Source of the DNA: Fulvivirga ulvae
GTDB taxonomy: Bacteria > Bacteroidota > Bacteroidia > Cytophagales > Cyclobacteriaceae
DNA: 64,000 nucleotides
NCBI RefSeq assembly: GCF_021389975.1
Contig: NZ_CP089981.1
Location: 5,295,501 to 5,359,500, forward strand
Reading direction: 5' to 3'
Each line of letters opens with the position of its first letter. Positions within the stretch are counted from its first letter, which is position 1. The notes under the pieces are model-generated. The model saw nothing but the letters and a program-made list of their open reading frames with translations. It searched no databases and was not told the origin of the DNA. The translations under genes were made by a program, and so were the position numbers. This document shows, in pieces, positions 19,201 to 27,497 of this stretch.

Positions 19201-19824
19201 AATCATACCTATTTCAACGGACATGCTTTTGCCTCTGAGCCCGAACCTCCCATTTACCTGGAGGATGGTGAGCATTACCTGGCCTATGGCAAGCACTTTA
19301 CGGTTATGATGGCCATAAGAGATTTGATAGGTGAAGATAAGGTTAACCAGGTGCTACGTACACTAACCGACAAATATCGCAGCCATGATGAACTGCTGGT
19401 AGCATCGCCGGAGCTTATAGATGCATTGCACAGTGCTACTCCAAAGCAATACCATACTCTGATAGATGACTGGTTTAAGCGAGTAATTACTTACAACCTG
19501 TCTGTGGAAGAGGCCTCAGTTACCGCCCTGAAAAACGGCAAATACAGGGTGGACATGGAGGTTATTGCGCGTCGGTATAATACGATGGAAAATGGTGAAA
19601 GCAAGCTTATTAGCATCAATGAGCCAATAATGATTGGAGTTTTTACAAAGCACCCAAAGGAAGTAGGTGAGGAGCACTCCATACTGTATCTGAAGCCGCA
19701 TACCATAGATAAAGACAGGGTTCATTGTAGCATTATTGTTGACGAAGCCCCCACACACGTTGGCATAGATCCCTACGGTACCCGAAGTGATGAAAATCTG
19801 TTTGACAATATCATGGAGCTGTGA
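16264..19824 (+). CDS. ABC-2 permease fused to M1 family metallopeptidase (module copy A)
   Basis: This 1186-aa protein has about twelve hydrophobic segments in residues 1-590 (two ABC-2 permease blocks) and then a large M1-type domain. The zinc site is HEVAHQWWG with His928, Glu929 and His932, and the third ligand is Glu952 in FVEGFAKYTE. A downstream Tyr in LAYGKHF fits the M1 catalytic Tyr. The exopeptidase GAMEN segment is replaced by GGMAQPGT, so classical aminopeptidase activity is uncertain. The last helix before the M1 domain probably places the peptidase outside the cytoplasm. Such fusions occur in Bacteroidota but their role is not established. It is in an operon with the ATPase and under probable LytTR control. 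Confidence 0.88.
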   Translation: MIIDLLRFEVLYQRRQRALFLLSLVFLAYGLLIGSMGHAPANVNFNSGYQLHFYTGLMTLGSVFIAMFFAISGVIRDSKHTMEGILYSTPISKWQYFVSRLTGVYVFSLLTFTAFLIGHIAGTFSPSLDTSRVATFNVLNYLQTWLIFAAPNIFICVALVYCVALLTKNSIATYVSGVFIYMLYMISSITLNSPLIASSVPASPEGLMAASLADPFGLAPFFEQTQYWTAHQKNNQVLSFTGFLLWNRLIWVALASICLVTAYHKFSFRKPNAKVQRRQQPKMESVTAKPYKPVKVSSDISAQWGSFMHLTGSHLQAVFKSLPFIGVMIIWGIIAFSEIYFRVAGGGDYHDSIYPFTNKLIGLLAQPLQLLSLILIVFYCGEIVWRNRDFKLAGIIDATPVSNTIFFLSNLVTVLMLPCILIISGILISVLFQWYSGYYHVEWDLYLAMFYYQGSGLLFYCLFALFIQSVIPNKYVGMGLSGLLILMLGTFSHHIGIEHPMLRLGINPAPGYTEMNGFSIQTTAFHHYSIYWWSLGAILVLLAFHLMQRGVVVNMKFRLSRLSQGWTASQRIVLATLVMAFISSASVIYYNTHIKNEYVSSTGYMDLKEQYEKQYKQYDSLDRLTHADIYTEVDLYPKENRYTIHGRHTLVNNNDQPLEKVFVHERIALSSIAIGNGRLALRDTAYGAYLFEFDPAIGPGEKVTMTFELARMSSAYEVDHAIVSNGTYITFRDYEPMLGYSSSMEISNEYERKKRGLPEREHEKNIESHLLKDDIKISKTSFETIVSTDTDQTVVSVGNLLRQWEKGGRNYFHYKAPFNILPYIAYFSADYEVRKTNYKHISIEQYYHRGHEYNLDKVEESTIRTLKYCTENFGSYPFHHIRIAEVPGSRSFGGMAQPGTISMVEDRLYLVDIRDTSGFDLVSKRTIHEVAHQWWGMILTPRIVQGGSIFVEGFAKYTEAVVMEKMYGKGAVWQIAETANHTYFNGHAFASEPEPPIYLEDGEHYLAYGKHFTVMMAIRDLIGEDKVNQVLRTLTDKYRSHDELLVASPELIDALHSATPKQYHTLIDDWFKRVITYNLSVEEASVTALKNGKYRVDMEVIARRYNTMENGESKLISINEPIMIGVFTKHPKEVGEEHSILYLKPHTIDKDRVHCSIIVDEAPTHVGIDPYGTRSDENLFDNIMEL

Positions 19825-19836
19825 AATGTAAAGAGT

Positions 19837-19864
19837 GGTGTCCCGAAGGAAATATCGGGACACC
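19837..19864. terminator. Perfect 10-bp hairpin between convergent genes
   Basis: GGTGTCCCGA (19837-19846) pairs with TCGGGACACC (19855-19864) around an 8-base loop. It lies 12 bp after the stop of the ABC-M1 gene and downstream of the convergent HisKA protein gene. No T-run follows, so it may terminate weakly or be a repeat element. Confidence 0.5.
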
Positions 19865-20021
19865 TCAAAATTAAAAATCGGGAATCTCCTCTCCATTGCG
19901 GGCTTCTTTGTCTTTACATTTTTCTGATCAAGGGGCGAATTGGCCTGGAATGGCAACGAACAAAATTAAACTTCAGCTTTACCAAGCTCACATTGGAGAA
20001 AAACCGTCCTCAAGGGAGGAT

Positions 20022-20900
20022 TTAATATAATTCCCTGGAGTCCGGAGAATCTTCCAGCTCGCGTGTCATGCGGTTGATCACCCGGTCCATTTCTTCTGAC
20101 TTCTCATGTAGTTTATTGATCTCCTCTTCAAGGCCATGTACATTTTTATTGTGGATGAAGAGCCTGGTGATGCCCAATATACTGGCCAGTGGGCCTCTGA
20201 TCTCATGTGATGTGATAAAGCCAAGGTTAACGATTCGATCGTAAGTTTCTGACAGCTTTTTGGTACGTTCCCTCACCCGTTTTTCAAGTTCCCGATTCTT
20301 GTCAGACAGCACCTCTTCATAACGGTTAATGATGCCGATGAATATATTGATGATTAAAGTGACTATCAAAAGGCCGGCAATGGTGGGAGCTTTGTAGAAA
20401 TAGTAGTTTTCTATTAAAAAGTCTATCTGAGGCTTGGGGTCAGAAAGCGCATAAATGATTTTATCTATGAAACAAACCCAGAAAAAATAATAAAACAGGG
20501 TTACGAAGTATATCTTTCTATCAGTCTTACCACTAAACAAAAATGTGGTGACCGTTACCAATATGATCGTAACAATCATATAACTAAGGTATTGCCCTGA
20601 AGGTGTATAGCCGTTGATGAGCAGGTGTAAAAAAGGGTTGAGTGTGATAAGATAGGCCAGGATAACTTTAGAAATGATATACCTCCCTGACTCATTCCAA
20701 TAAATATTGGAGAAGTAAATGAGGCTAAAAGTAAGGAGAATATAGGCATTGAGCGTTTCCCCAATGGCAAAGTTGACAATACTCAAAATCATCAGGGTAG
20801 GGCCAATAATCAAAGTAATAGCATTAATTACCTGGACAATCCTCCTCTCCCTGAAATTCTGGTTTCTGCGAACACCGATATTGAGAACTTTACTGATCAA
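20022..20900 (-). CDS. Membrane protein with isolated HisKA domain (no ATPase domain)
   Basis: This 292-aa protein has about six transmembrane segments (residues 25-200), a coiled linker (about 200-225) and a HisKA dimerisation/phospho-acceptor domain with the H-box FITSHEIRGPLASILGI. It then ends after about 45 residues; no HATPase_c domain follows, and none is found in any frame in the 150 bp downstream. It therefore cannot autophosphorylate alone. It might be phosphorylated by another kinase, act as a phosphatase or adaptor, or be a truncated gene. The short C-terminal tail is coiled-coil-like and the frame ends cleanly, which argues for a functional short form. Confidence 0.75.
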   Translation of the reverse strand: MISKVLNIGVRRNQNFRERRIVQVINAITLIIGPTLMILSIVNFAIGETLNAYILLTFSLIYFSNIYWNESGRYIISKVILAYLITLNPFLHLLINGYTPSGQYLSYMIVTIILVTVTTFLFSGKTDRKIYFVTLFYYFFWVCFIDKIIYALSDPKPQIDFLIENYYFYKAPTIAGLLIVTLIINIFIGIINRYEEVLSDKNRELEKRVRERTKKLSETYDRIVNLGFITSHEIRGPLASILGITRLFIHNKNVHGLEEEINKLHEKSEEMDRVINRMTRELEDSPDSRELY

Positions 20901-20997
20901 AAGCTACACCTTTTTTTAACCCTAGAAATTAGTGCTTTTGCTCCTAACTTCAAAGTCCTGTGTATAACAGAATCCAGTTAGTTTAATTTGAGGTTTT

Positions 20998-21015
20998 GTT
21001 AACTATTTGTTAAAC
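20998..21015 (+). promoter_or_regulatory. Shared upstream motif of the esterase-fold/TPR paralogues (site 1)
   Basis: GTTAACTATTTGTTAAAC stands 61 bp before the ATG of the gene at 21077. The motif upstream of the paralogue at 42443 is GTTAACGATTTGTTAAAC (42351-42368), matching 17 of 18 bases. It contains two GTTAA units 11 bp apart, one helical turn, and is a plausible regulator site. Confidence 0.5.
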
Positions 21016-21076
21016 AATGCCATAGATATTCAGTTTCCTCGCCGAAAGAATATATTGAGGAAAAAAACCGGATACC

Positions 21077-22312
21077 ATGAATAAAGCCTTACTCACAATT
21101 ATTCTTGCTCTAATGGCTGTCAGCGCGCACTCCCAGCATGCATTACCCAACATAGAAGCGCATACCATAACTTCCGACATACTAAGTGCAGATAGGGATG
21201 TTCTTATCTACCTTCCTTCCGGTTATGATGTGCACAAGGACAAGCATTACCCAACACTCTATATCATGGATGGGCAGTGGTATTTCTATAACGGTGTTGC
21301 TATTCAAAAGACACTAAGGGGTGAACTGTTGCTTCCTGAAATGATTATAGTGGGTATAAACATGCCCAGGCCCGAAAGGGATAGCATATATAGCTATCAT
21401 TGGGATGAGTTCCGACACTTCATCAGAAATGAGGTGGTTTCATTTGTTGATGCAAAATATCGTACTTCTGCTGAACGGCTGCTATTTGGATGGGAAAGCA
21501 GTGCAGCCCTGGTCACCAGCCTGCTATTCGATGACGGTAGTGTGTTCAAAGGAGCTATTGCGACCAACGGTACATACATTACCCCGGAAATGACCGACGC
21601 TATGGCCAGGCAGACACAAGGGAGTAAAAAGCATCTTTATATAGCCAATACTATCAAAGATATTTACAATATCGATGCCTCAAACCAGTCGGTTGCGGTA
21701 CTTACACAAAGCAATTTGCCCGATTTGGTGTGGGAATACCGTTTGTTTGACAGCGAAATACATGAATCTTTAGCTTATGTCTCTATTTACGAAGGCCTGA
21801 AATTCTACTATCGCAATTTCGCCTCCCTGGCTTTTAGCAGTATCGATGAATTCAATGCCTTCGGTGGCATCCCGGAGATCAGGAATTATTTCATACGGCG
21901 GGGTGATCAATTCGGATTATCAACAGATGTAGATAGCAATACCAAAAACAGCCTGATCTGGCTGGCATGGCGTCGTGATAATTTTAAGGCATTCCAGCTG
22001 TTTATGACCGAGTTCTCAGAGGTGCTTTCCACAAGAAGATATGCCTCAGCTTACTGGCAAAACAGGTTCGGACAATTCTACCTTAAGCATAAGGACTTCG
22101 ACAATTCTATTCATTATTTCACCCAGGGGATTAACCTCTATCCGGATGATGAATATATGGCTCTGATGTATAGTGGACTGGCCACGGCTTACCAGCACAA
22201 GGGTAACATGAAACAGGCCAGAATAAACTATAAGCAAGCTGTAAAAGCAGCTGAAAAGAACAATGACCCTAAACTGGAACTTTACAGATCGCAATTAAAT
22301 GGTGTGAAATAA
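21077..22312 (+). CDS. Secreted esterase-fold (Esterase_D-like) protein with C-terminal TPR, nucleophile apparently lost
   Basis: This 411-aa protein begins with a signal peptide (cleavage near the Ala-His-Ser-Gln region after LALMAVSAHS). Residues about 25-260 match the putative esterase family (PF00756-like): YLPSGYDVHKDKHYPTLYIM, then LFGWESSAALV where GxSxG is expected, then the His region HESLAYVSIYEGL. At the nucleophile position there is Glu140 (GWESS), so hydrolysis is doubtful. The C-terminal 90 residues are TPR-like. A paralogue at 42443 keeps Ser at this position. The gene abuts the convergent LytTR regulator and shares an upstream motif with the paralogue. Confidence 0.78.
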   Translation: MNKALLTIILALMAVSAHSQHALPNIEAHTITSDILSADRDVLIYLPSGYDVHKDKHYPTLYIMDGQWYFYNGVAIQKTLRGELLLPEMIIVGINMPRPERDSIYSYHWDEFRHFIRNEVVSFVDAKYRTSAERLLFGWESSAALVTSLLFDDGSVFKGAIATNGTYITPEMTDAMARQTQGSKKHLYIANTIKDIYNIDASNQSVAVLTQSNLPDLVWEYRLFDSEIHESLAYVSIYEGLKFYYRNFASLAFSSIDEFNAFGGIPEIRNYFIRRGDQFGLSTDVDSNTKNSLIWLAWRRDNFKAFQLFMTEFSEVLSTRRYASAYWQNRFGQFYLKHKDFDNSIHYFTQGINLYPDDEYMALMYSGLATAYQHKGNMKQARINYKQAVKAAEKNNDPKLELYRSQLNGVK

Positions 22313-23005
22313 TCACTTTGAATCAAACCGGAGGTCAAATACGGCCTTATATGTTTTCCCGATCGGAATTTCCTTGTCCTTAATAAAGATCGTTTTATTT
22401 CTGACTTTTTCAATTTTACCCAAGGGTACAATGTAGGAGCGATGTACCCTTAAAAAACCATCTCCAAGTTCGTTTAAAATGGTTTTCATAGGCATTCGGG
22501 TCACTACAGGCCTGGAGTTATCCAGGTGAATTCGTATATAATCAGCCAGACCTTCAACGAAAAGAATATCGTTGAGCTGAATCTTCACGACACTGTAGTC
22601 AGCCCGAATAAAAATTTCTGACTGTTCTTTGTCTTTTCCCTGCTGCCTGAATGTCATATACTCCCGGGCCTTATTAACAGCTTGCATAAAACGTGTAAAA
22701 TCGTATGGCTTAAGTAGATAATCAATGGCATTTAAATTAAAGCCTTCAACTGCGTATTGACTGTATGCAGTCGTAAATATTACCATTAATTGCTGATCAA
22801 GACCTTTGAAAAAGTCAATCCCGGTAATAGCCGGCATCTGAATATCAAGAAATATCAGGTCGATATCATGTTCAGCCAGAAATCGCTTAGCCTCTAAGGT
22901 GCTGGTAAAGGTATTTTGCAGATTAACAAAGCTACATTTAGCGCAAAAACCATCGACAACCTGCAATGGCAGTGGTTCATCATCTATGGCGATGGCTTTT
23001 ATCAT
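22313..23005 (-). CDS. LytTR family response regulator (second pair)
   Basis: This 230-aa regulator has a receiver with Asp8-Asp9, phospho-acceptor Asp54 (FLDIQMP), FTTAY and LLKPYD, and then a LytTR domain (about 125-230; DILFVEGLADYIRIHL and FLRVHRSYIVPL). It overlaps the kinase gene by 26 bp and is downstream of it. Its stop directly abuts the stop of the esterase-fold gene, so the two are convergent with no spacer. The target is unknown; the neighbouring esterase-fold gene is a candidate. Confidence 0.92.
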   Translation of the reverse strand: MIKAIAIDDEPLPLQVVDGFCAKCSFVNLQNTFTSTLEAKRFLAEHDIDLIFLDIQMPAITGIDFFKGLDQQLMVIFTTAYSQYAVEGFNLNAIDYLLKPYDFTRFMQAVNKAREYMTFRQQGKDKEQSEIFIRADYSVVKIQLNDILFVEGLADYIRIHLDNSRPVVTRMPMKTILNELGDGFLRVHRSYIVPLGKIEKVRNKTIFIKDKEIPIGKTYKAVFDLRFDSK

Positions 23006-24065
23006 TATCTATATTTAAAGTTAGCTCGACCCGGTAAGTCTTATCAGAGTCTTTTAAATTTAGTTGATGTAATGAAGGATACAAAAGGCGTAGCCTTGAT
23101 TTTGCGATATCCATGCCATACCCGCTTTTTTCATGGGCCTCAAGTGTTACAGCCACCTTGCTGTTCTCTGCTACCAAAGACAGCATTTCATCGGTAATCT
23201 TAATGTGAATATCAATGCGAGAATCTACATCCGGGTTCACACCATGCTTAAAAGCATTTTCTATATATGGGATAAGCAGGAGTGGTGCAATATACTTACC
23301 ATCCGTGTCGCCCTCAACTTTATAATTTAACTCCACTTGTGGTCCCAGTCTCATCTTTTGTAACTCAATAAAGTCATCTATATAATTCAATTCCTTTTTG
23401 AGAGGCACAAAATCCTCATCTGCTTCCGTTACCACATAGCGCATAAGCCCTGATAGCTTAAAAATTCCATTAGCAGCATCAGGCGAATGATCGCGTAAAG
23501 CTAGAGCATATATGCTATTTAAAGTATTAAATAAGAAATGTGGGTTAATCTGACTTTTTAGCGTATTGATCTCCATCTCATTTTTGATAGCCTCTACTTT
23601 AAACAATCGTTCGCGCACCTTCAGCAAAATGGAAAAAAGAATAACAGATACAAACAAAAGGATATTGTGATTGACCACCGTTATGAAATTCACATTTTCC
23701 GGTCTGACAGGCATGTCCGGAGTAGGCATAATCCGAGCATCCCCTACATGCCAGGGCACAACACCTGTCAAAAATGAAGGCAGCAGTATGATCATCCCGA
23801 AGGCAGCAAAGATAAGTATACCATAGATAGTATATCGCTTTGAAAGAAACAGTTTGGGGATAAAATAGTAATAATTGGCATAGAAGAATGCAATCATCAG
23901 CAAATTTGAAATGAAATCCCGTAAGGTAGGCATAGAGTAGAGAAAGTTTTTCTCCTCCGGAGGATGTGGAGAAAGTATAATTGGTAAAGCCAGAAAACAG
24001 GCTACTCCCAGAATATGCCAGATAATAAAACTTCTGTTACGCATATCCGAAAATAGTGAAAGCAT
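22980..24065 (-). CDS. LytS-type sensor histidine kinase (second pair)
   Basis: This 361-aa kinase has four hydrophobic segments (about residues 10-160), then the phospho-acceptor segment QINPHFLFNTLNSIYAL and the N-box LIPYIENAFKHG. The G-box is SGYGMDIAKSRLRLL. It is the partner of the regulator it overlaps. It starts at ATG 24065, 68 bp downstream of the stop of the intradiol-dioxygenase-like gene on the same strand, so these three genes may be co-transcribed. Confidence 0.9.
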   Translation of the reverse strand: MLSLFSDMRNRSFIIWHILGVACFLALPIILSPHPPEEKNFLYSMPTLRDFISNLLMIAFFYANYYYFIPKLFLSKRYTIYGILIFAAFGMIILLPSFLTGVVPWHVGDARIMPTPDMPVRPENVNFITVVNHNILLFVSVILFSILLKVRERLFKVEAIKNEMEINTLKSQINPHFLFNTLNSIYALALRDHSPDAANGIFKLSGLMRYVVTEADEDFVPLKKELNYIDDFIELQKMRLGPQVELNYKVEGDTDGKYIAPLLLIPYIENAFKHGVNPDVDSRIDIHIKITDEMLSLVAENSKVAVTLEAHEKSGYGMDIAKSRLRLLYPSLHQLNLKDSDKTYRVELTLNIDNDKSHRHR

Positions 24066-24132
24066 TGCTTACATGAAACGAAATTGACTCCATATAGCAA
24101 TGCCCCCTGCATTTGCCGGTAATGATCATTGA

Positions 24133-24861
24133 TTAAACAACAATAGAATGTGTCAGGTAAAATCCTGAAGAAACGTCTCCCGAAATATTAGCTAGCTCGG
24201 TAGAAACACCATCTGAAAAAACATTGTCAGTGGAATTAGTGGTATAACCACTCATGCCTTTGGTGTAGCCGGCATCTGATGCCGCATTTACCTGGTTGAC
24301 AGCGCTGCTGCTTCCTTCGGGAAAGGCAATTTGGGTTACCAGCAATGAATTGCCGTCTGCATCATAAACATGAACATGAATATGGGTAGACCTGCCGGTA
24401 TACCACCCTGGAAAGATGGAGGTGAAAGCAACCTTGCCATTGGCGTCAGCTATCTGGCGTCCTCTTAGAAAATGCTGACTGGTGAAATCCGCAGATTGCA
24501 TACCTGTACCTCCATATTCCGAATAATAACCATCTTTGTCACAATGCCATATGTCCACAATTGCACCCTCCAACGGTATGCAGCTATTGCTTTGGTCAAG
24601 TACGGTGATCTCAATATCCATCAATATGCCGGTTCTGTCCCCACGAATGTCGAGTCTTTGCAGTGATGCCGGATCTTTGGATGGGAATGGGCCTGCCGTT
24701 TCAGAGGCGGTTTCAATACAATCAGCGGCGGTATCTTCGCTGGTTACGTCATCAGTGGTTGAGGTAGGAGTAACTCCATCATCGTCACCATTACAACGAA
24801 TCAATAAAGGCAAAGCCATGCTTCCCAGACTCAATGTTTTCAAAAATTCCTTTCTTTCCAT
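24133..24861 (-). CDS. Intradiol ring-cleavage dioxygenase-like lipoprotein
   Basis: This 242-aa protein is related to catechol/protocatechuate intradiol dioxygenases. The non-heme Fe(III) ligands are visible as Tyr in GYYSEYGG, Tyr in FPGWYTGRSTHIHVHV and two His in the same segment. The N-terminus MERKEFLKTLSLG is followed by a hydrophobic stretch and LLIRC, a likely lipobox, so it is probably membrane-anchored outside the cytoplasm, followed by an acidic Thr/Ser-rich linker. Extracytoplasmic members of this family are known, but their substrates are mostly unknown. It lies just upstream of a LytS/LytTR pair on the same strand. Confidence 0.82.
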   Translation of the reverse strand: MERKEFLKTLSLGSMALPLLIRCNGDDDGVTPTSTTDDVTSEDTAADCIETASETAGPFPSKDPASLQRLDIRGDRTGILMDIEITVLDQSNSCIPLEGAIVDIWHCDKDGYYSEYGGTGMQSADFTSQHFLRGRQIADANGKVAFTSIFPGWYTGRSTHIHVHVYDADGNSLLVTQIAFPEGSSSAVNQVNAASDAGYTKGMSGYTTNSTDNVFSDGVSTELANISGDVSSGFYLTHSIVV

Positions 24862-25012
24862 GTTAAGTGTAGTTTAATCTAATATGGGGTTTTGCAATAT
24901 ATACGATAGTGTTTGAATTGGAATTGCATGTGTATACAGCTATGCGATGTAGGGCACTATTGTAGCGAAGAACGGCTCATGAATACCATCAACTCATTGC
25001 GATGTGGCTCCT

Positions 25013-25051
25013 GAAGTGATGTTTGATAAAGATTTTTTATCTTAACACTTC
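25013..25051. promoter_or_regulatory. Nested inverted repeat before the membrane LytTR gene
   Basis: GAAGTG (25013-25018) pairs with CACTTC (25046-25051), enclosing an inner GATAAA/TTTATC hairpin, and is followed by ATTTTT. It lies 23 bp before the ATG at 25074. It may be an operator or attenuator-like hairpin; support is only the symmetry. Confidence 0.35.
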
Positions 25052-25073
25052 ATTTTTCTGGCAGTAAGCTAAT

Positions 25074-25886
25074 ATGGCACTAACATTGGGTCGGGCAAGA
25101 AACATTTACACACTAAGAAAATCGTATCGATATGTAAAGCCATGGAAAACCAAGCTATGGATCAGCCTTCTGTTTTTTATGGGTATATCATTCGTACTGT
25201 TATTCCTTGAACCATTTAAGACCGGTGAAAGCCCCAAAATGCTAATACTAGGCTATTGTCTTTGTGTTTTGCTGGCGTACTCAATAGTATTAGTCTCAGA
25301 GTCACTTATATTTTACTTCTTGAAACGCTGGACGCTGCGTGATGAATCTCTGATGTACATTTTATTTTTTCTATTGTCAGCCCTTGGGGTCTACTGGTAC
25401 GACCTGGTGGTAATTAAGGAGCAGACTTACTACTGGAGCAGCTTATTCTCTTTTACAGGCAGGGTAACACTGCCGTTTGCTATTCTGTTTTTGCCCGTTA
25501 TAGGCTGGCTGAGACATTACTACGGCAGCCTTTACGAACTTTCCGAACAATATCAGGTTGTGATTAAGGGAAATGTAAAGTCCGATGTGCTGGAAATGGA
25601 CTGGCGAAAAATCCTGTACGCAAGATCATCGGATAACTATGTGATCATAAAATATATTACAGAAAGTGAGGTTCTCAAAGAAACATTGCTCAGAAGTACC
25701 CTTTCACAGGTGGAAGAACAGCTGCCAGACTTGCTCAAGTGTCACAGAAGTTACCTCATCAATCCGTTATACCTTGTGGCTGTGGAAGGCAATCAAAAGA
25801 AGGCATTTCTCAAACTGGATAAGCTGGAAGAGGAAATTCCCCTGTCCAAAACCTACTATGCCGGCATCAAAGCCCTGCTGAATTAG
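25074..25886 (+). CDS. Membrane-anchored LytTR transcription regulator
   Basis: This 270-aa protein has four hydrophobic segments in residues 25-150 and a C-terminal LytTR DNA-binding domain (about 170-270; ILYARSSDNYVIIKY and LLKCHRSYLINPLYLV). It has no receiver domain, so it is a one-component regulator that reads a membrane signal or protein partner directly. Immediately after its stop is a 21-bp tandem repeat and then the hydroxylase gene at 25995. The simplest reading is that it regulates that gene from the repeat; this is inference. Confidence 0.85.
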   Translation: MALTLGRARNIYTLRKSYRYVKPWKTKLWISLLFFMGISFVLLFLEPFKTGESPKMLILGYCLCVLLAYSIVLVSESLIFYFLKRWTLRDESLMYILFFLLSALGVYWYDLVVIKEQTYYWSSLFSFTGRVTLPFAILFLPVIGWLRHYYGSLYELSEQYQVVIKGNVKSDVLEMDWRKILYARSSDNYVIIKYITESEVLKETLLRSTLSQVEEQLPDLLKCHRSYLINPLYLVAVEGNQKKAFLKLDKLEEEIPLSKTYYAGIKALLN

Positions 25887-25889
25887 GGT

Positions 25890-25931
25890 AATTCACCACA
25901 AAACCAGTTTAATTCGCCACAAAGGCAGTTT
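25890..25931. promoter_or_regulatory. 21-bp tandem direct repeat, candidate LytTR operator
   Basis: Two adjacent 21-bp units (25890-25910 and 25911-25931) match at 18 of 21 positions; the core is AATTCRCCACAAA. The period equals the spacing of LytTR half-sites. The repeat starts 4 bp after the stop of the membrane LytTR gene and lies 64 bp before the hydroxylase start. Confidence 0.6.
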
Positions 25932-25994
25932 TGGCATTGACTATACCATAGGCGGTGTTATAAATTTATCAGAAAACCAAATCGCTGTTATTTT

Positions 25995-27236
25995 ATGAAT
26001 GTCTATGCCTTTATTACGCCCATTGTGGTGATACTACTTGTAGCTGAAATCATTTATTGCGCCCGGGTGAAGAATGGAAAATATCCATTTCAGGATACCG
26101 TTACCAATCTCGGCACGGGCATCGGTAACCAATGTGTAAACCTGGCCGTAGCTTTTTTTGTGTACAAGTTCTATGGCTGGCTTTATGAGCTCACACCCTT
26201 ACGGATACCTGCCACCTGGTATACGCTCATATTGCTGCTCTTACTTCAAGACTTTGTTTTTTACTGGTTCCATCGGTTAGGCCATACTATGAATGTTTTC
26301 TGGGCCGCTCACATGCCCCATCATTCTTCGGAAGAGATGAACCTGTCGGTAGGCATCAGAGCAAGCTTCACACAGCGACTGTTCCAATTCCTCTTCTTTG
26401 ACTGGATACTGGTTGTGATAGGCTTTAGTCCGGAGGCTGTATACTCCATGGCAGCGGTACACTTGCTGCTGGCATACTGGCACCACACAGCCGTAATTAA
26501 TAAAATGGGCTGGTGGGAGAAGTATTTTGTCACGCCGTCACACCATCGGGTTCATCATGGTGTCAATCCCCAGTATATTGATAAAAACTTCTCCGAATTC
26601 CTGATCATCTGGGATAAAATATTCGGGTCATACGAAGAAGAAGTAGAAGAAGTCTGCTATGGTGTAACCCACCCGCCCAGGACCTGGGATCCTATACATA
26701 TCAATTTCCAGTTTTGGAGCCAGCTCTGGAGAGATGCCAAAGCCACCAAATATTTCTGGGACAAAATCAGGATCTGGTTCATGCCCATTGGCTGGCGACC
26801 GAGAGACCTTGAACCTTACTTTAAAGGAGGCCGCATTGGCTACAGCCGCTCCGAGCAGGTTAAATACGTAAGCGCTCCAATGCAAAAGTCTAAAGAATAC
26901 CTGATAGCACAGATTGGACTGGGGTTGGTAGTATTATATCTCACCATTAACCTGCAGTTGCCCTTCGAATACTGGCATCGCGTAATACTCTCAGCAAGTA
27001 TCTTTATGATGATCGTCAGTTGGGGAGCTATCCTCGAATCAAAAACATGGGCCAAACCACTGGAAGTAATCCGAATACTGGCCACCGCCATTAGCCTGAT
27101 CTACGTCTTGCATGATTCCGGTGTCTCCAGTTACCAAAACTGGACGACTATTGCTGTCCTTTTGCTTTCAGGAGTAAGTATCCTGTATTTTTCCGTAGCG
27201 GTAGCCAGAGAGGGGGCAGTGGTTGTGAGGGAGTAG
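25995..27236 (+). CDS. Fatty acid hydroxylase/sterol desaturase superfamily membrane protein (alkylglycerol-monooxygenase-like)
   Basis: This 413-aa membrane enzyme carries the histidine clusters of the di-iron hydroxylase superfamily: HRLGH, HMPHHSSEEMN and HHRVHHG, with early helices before them. The C-terminal 120 residues add about four more hydrophobic segments, an extension shared with alkylglycerol-monooxygenase-type members. The family hydroxylates or desaturates lipid chains, sterols or ether lipids. It is preceded by a membrane LytTR regulator gene and a 21-bp tandem repeat. The lipid substrate cannot be read from sequence. Confidence 0.83.
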   Translation: MNVYAFITPIVVILLVAEIIYCARVKNGKYPFQDTVTNLGTGIGNQCVNLAVAFFVYKFYGWLYELTPLRIPATWYTLILLLLLQDFVFYWFHRLGHTMNVFWAAHMPHHSSEEMNLSVGIRASFTQRLFQFLFFDWILVVIGFSPEAVYSMAAVHLLLAYWHHTAVINKMGWWEKYFVTPSHHRVHHGVNPQYIDKNFSEFLIIWDKIFGSYEEEVEEVCYGVTHPPRTWDPIHINFQFWSQLWRDAKATKYFWDKIRIWFMPIGWRPRDLEPYFKGGRIGYSRSEQVKYVSAPMQKSKEYLIAQIGLGLVVLYLTINLQLPFEYWHRVILSASIFMMIVSWGAILESKTWAKPLEVIRILATAISLIYVLHDSGVSSYQNWTTIAVLLLSGVSILYFSVAVAREGAVVVRE

Positions 27237-27240
27237 GGTT

Positions 27241-27355
27241 TGGCGTTCAGTGATCGGTGGCTGCGTAAACGGGAAACAGTATCTGGTGAACTTAAGGTGG
27301 AAGACCGGAGACCGGAGTTTTTGCAAGTTATCGTAAACGGTGAATTGAGTGAGGT
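27241..27355. repeat. Degenerate GTAAACGGTGAA-type repeat stretch
   Basis: This part of the 324-bp gap between the hydroxylase and PadR genes is made of short near-repeats (GGTGAAC, GTAAACGG, ACCGGAG twice). GTAAACGGTGAA at 27333-27344 is found again exactly at 56979-56990. No reading frame is supported. The rest of the gap (27356-27497) shows nothing clear. Confidence 0.5.
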
Positions 27356-27497
27356 CGGCTTACATGGCTAAATCACATCTTTACTAAACTTTCAAAAGTT
27401 TGGTAACGCTCTACCATTAACCAAGGCGTCATAAACACCGGCACGTTTGGGCAACAGTAGTCATGATTCAGAAGACAACTATAATTTTATTCTCTAT

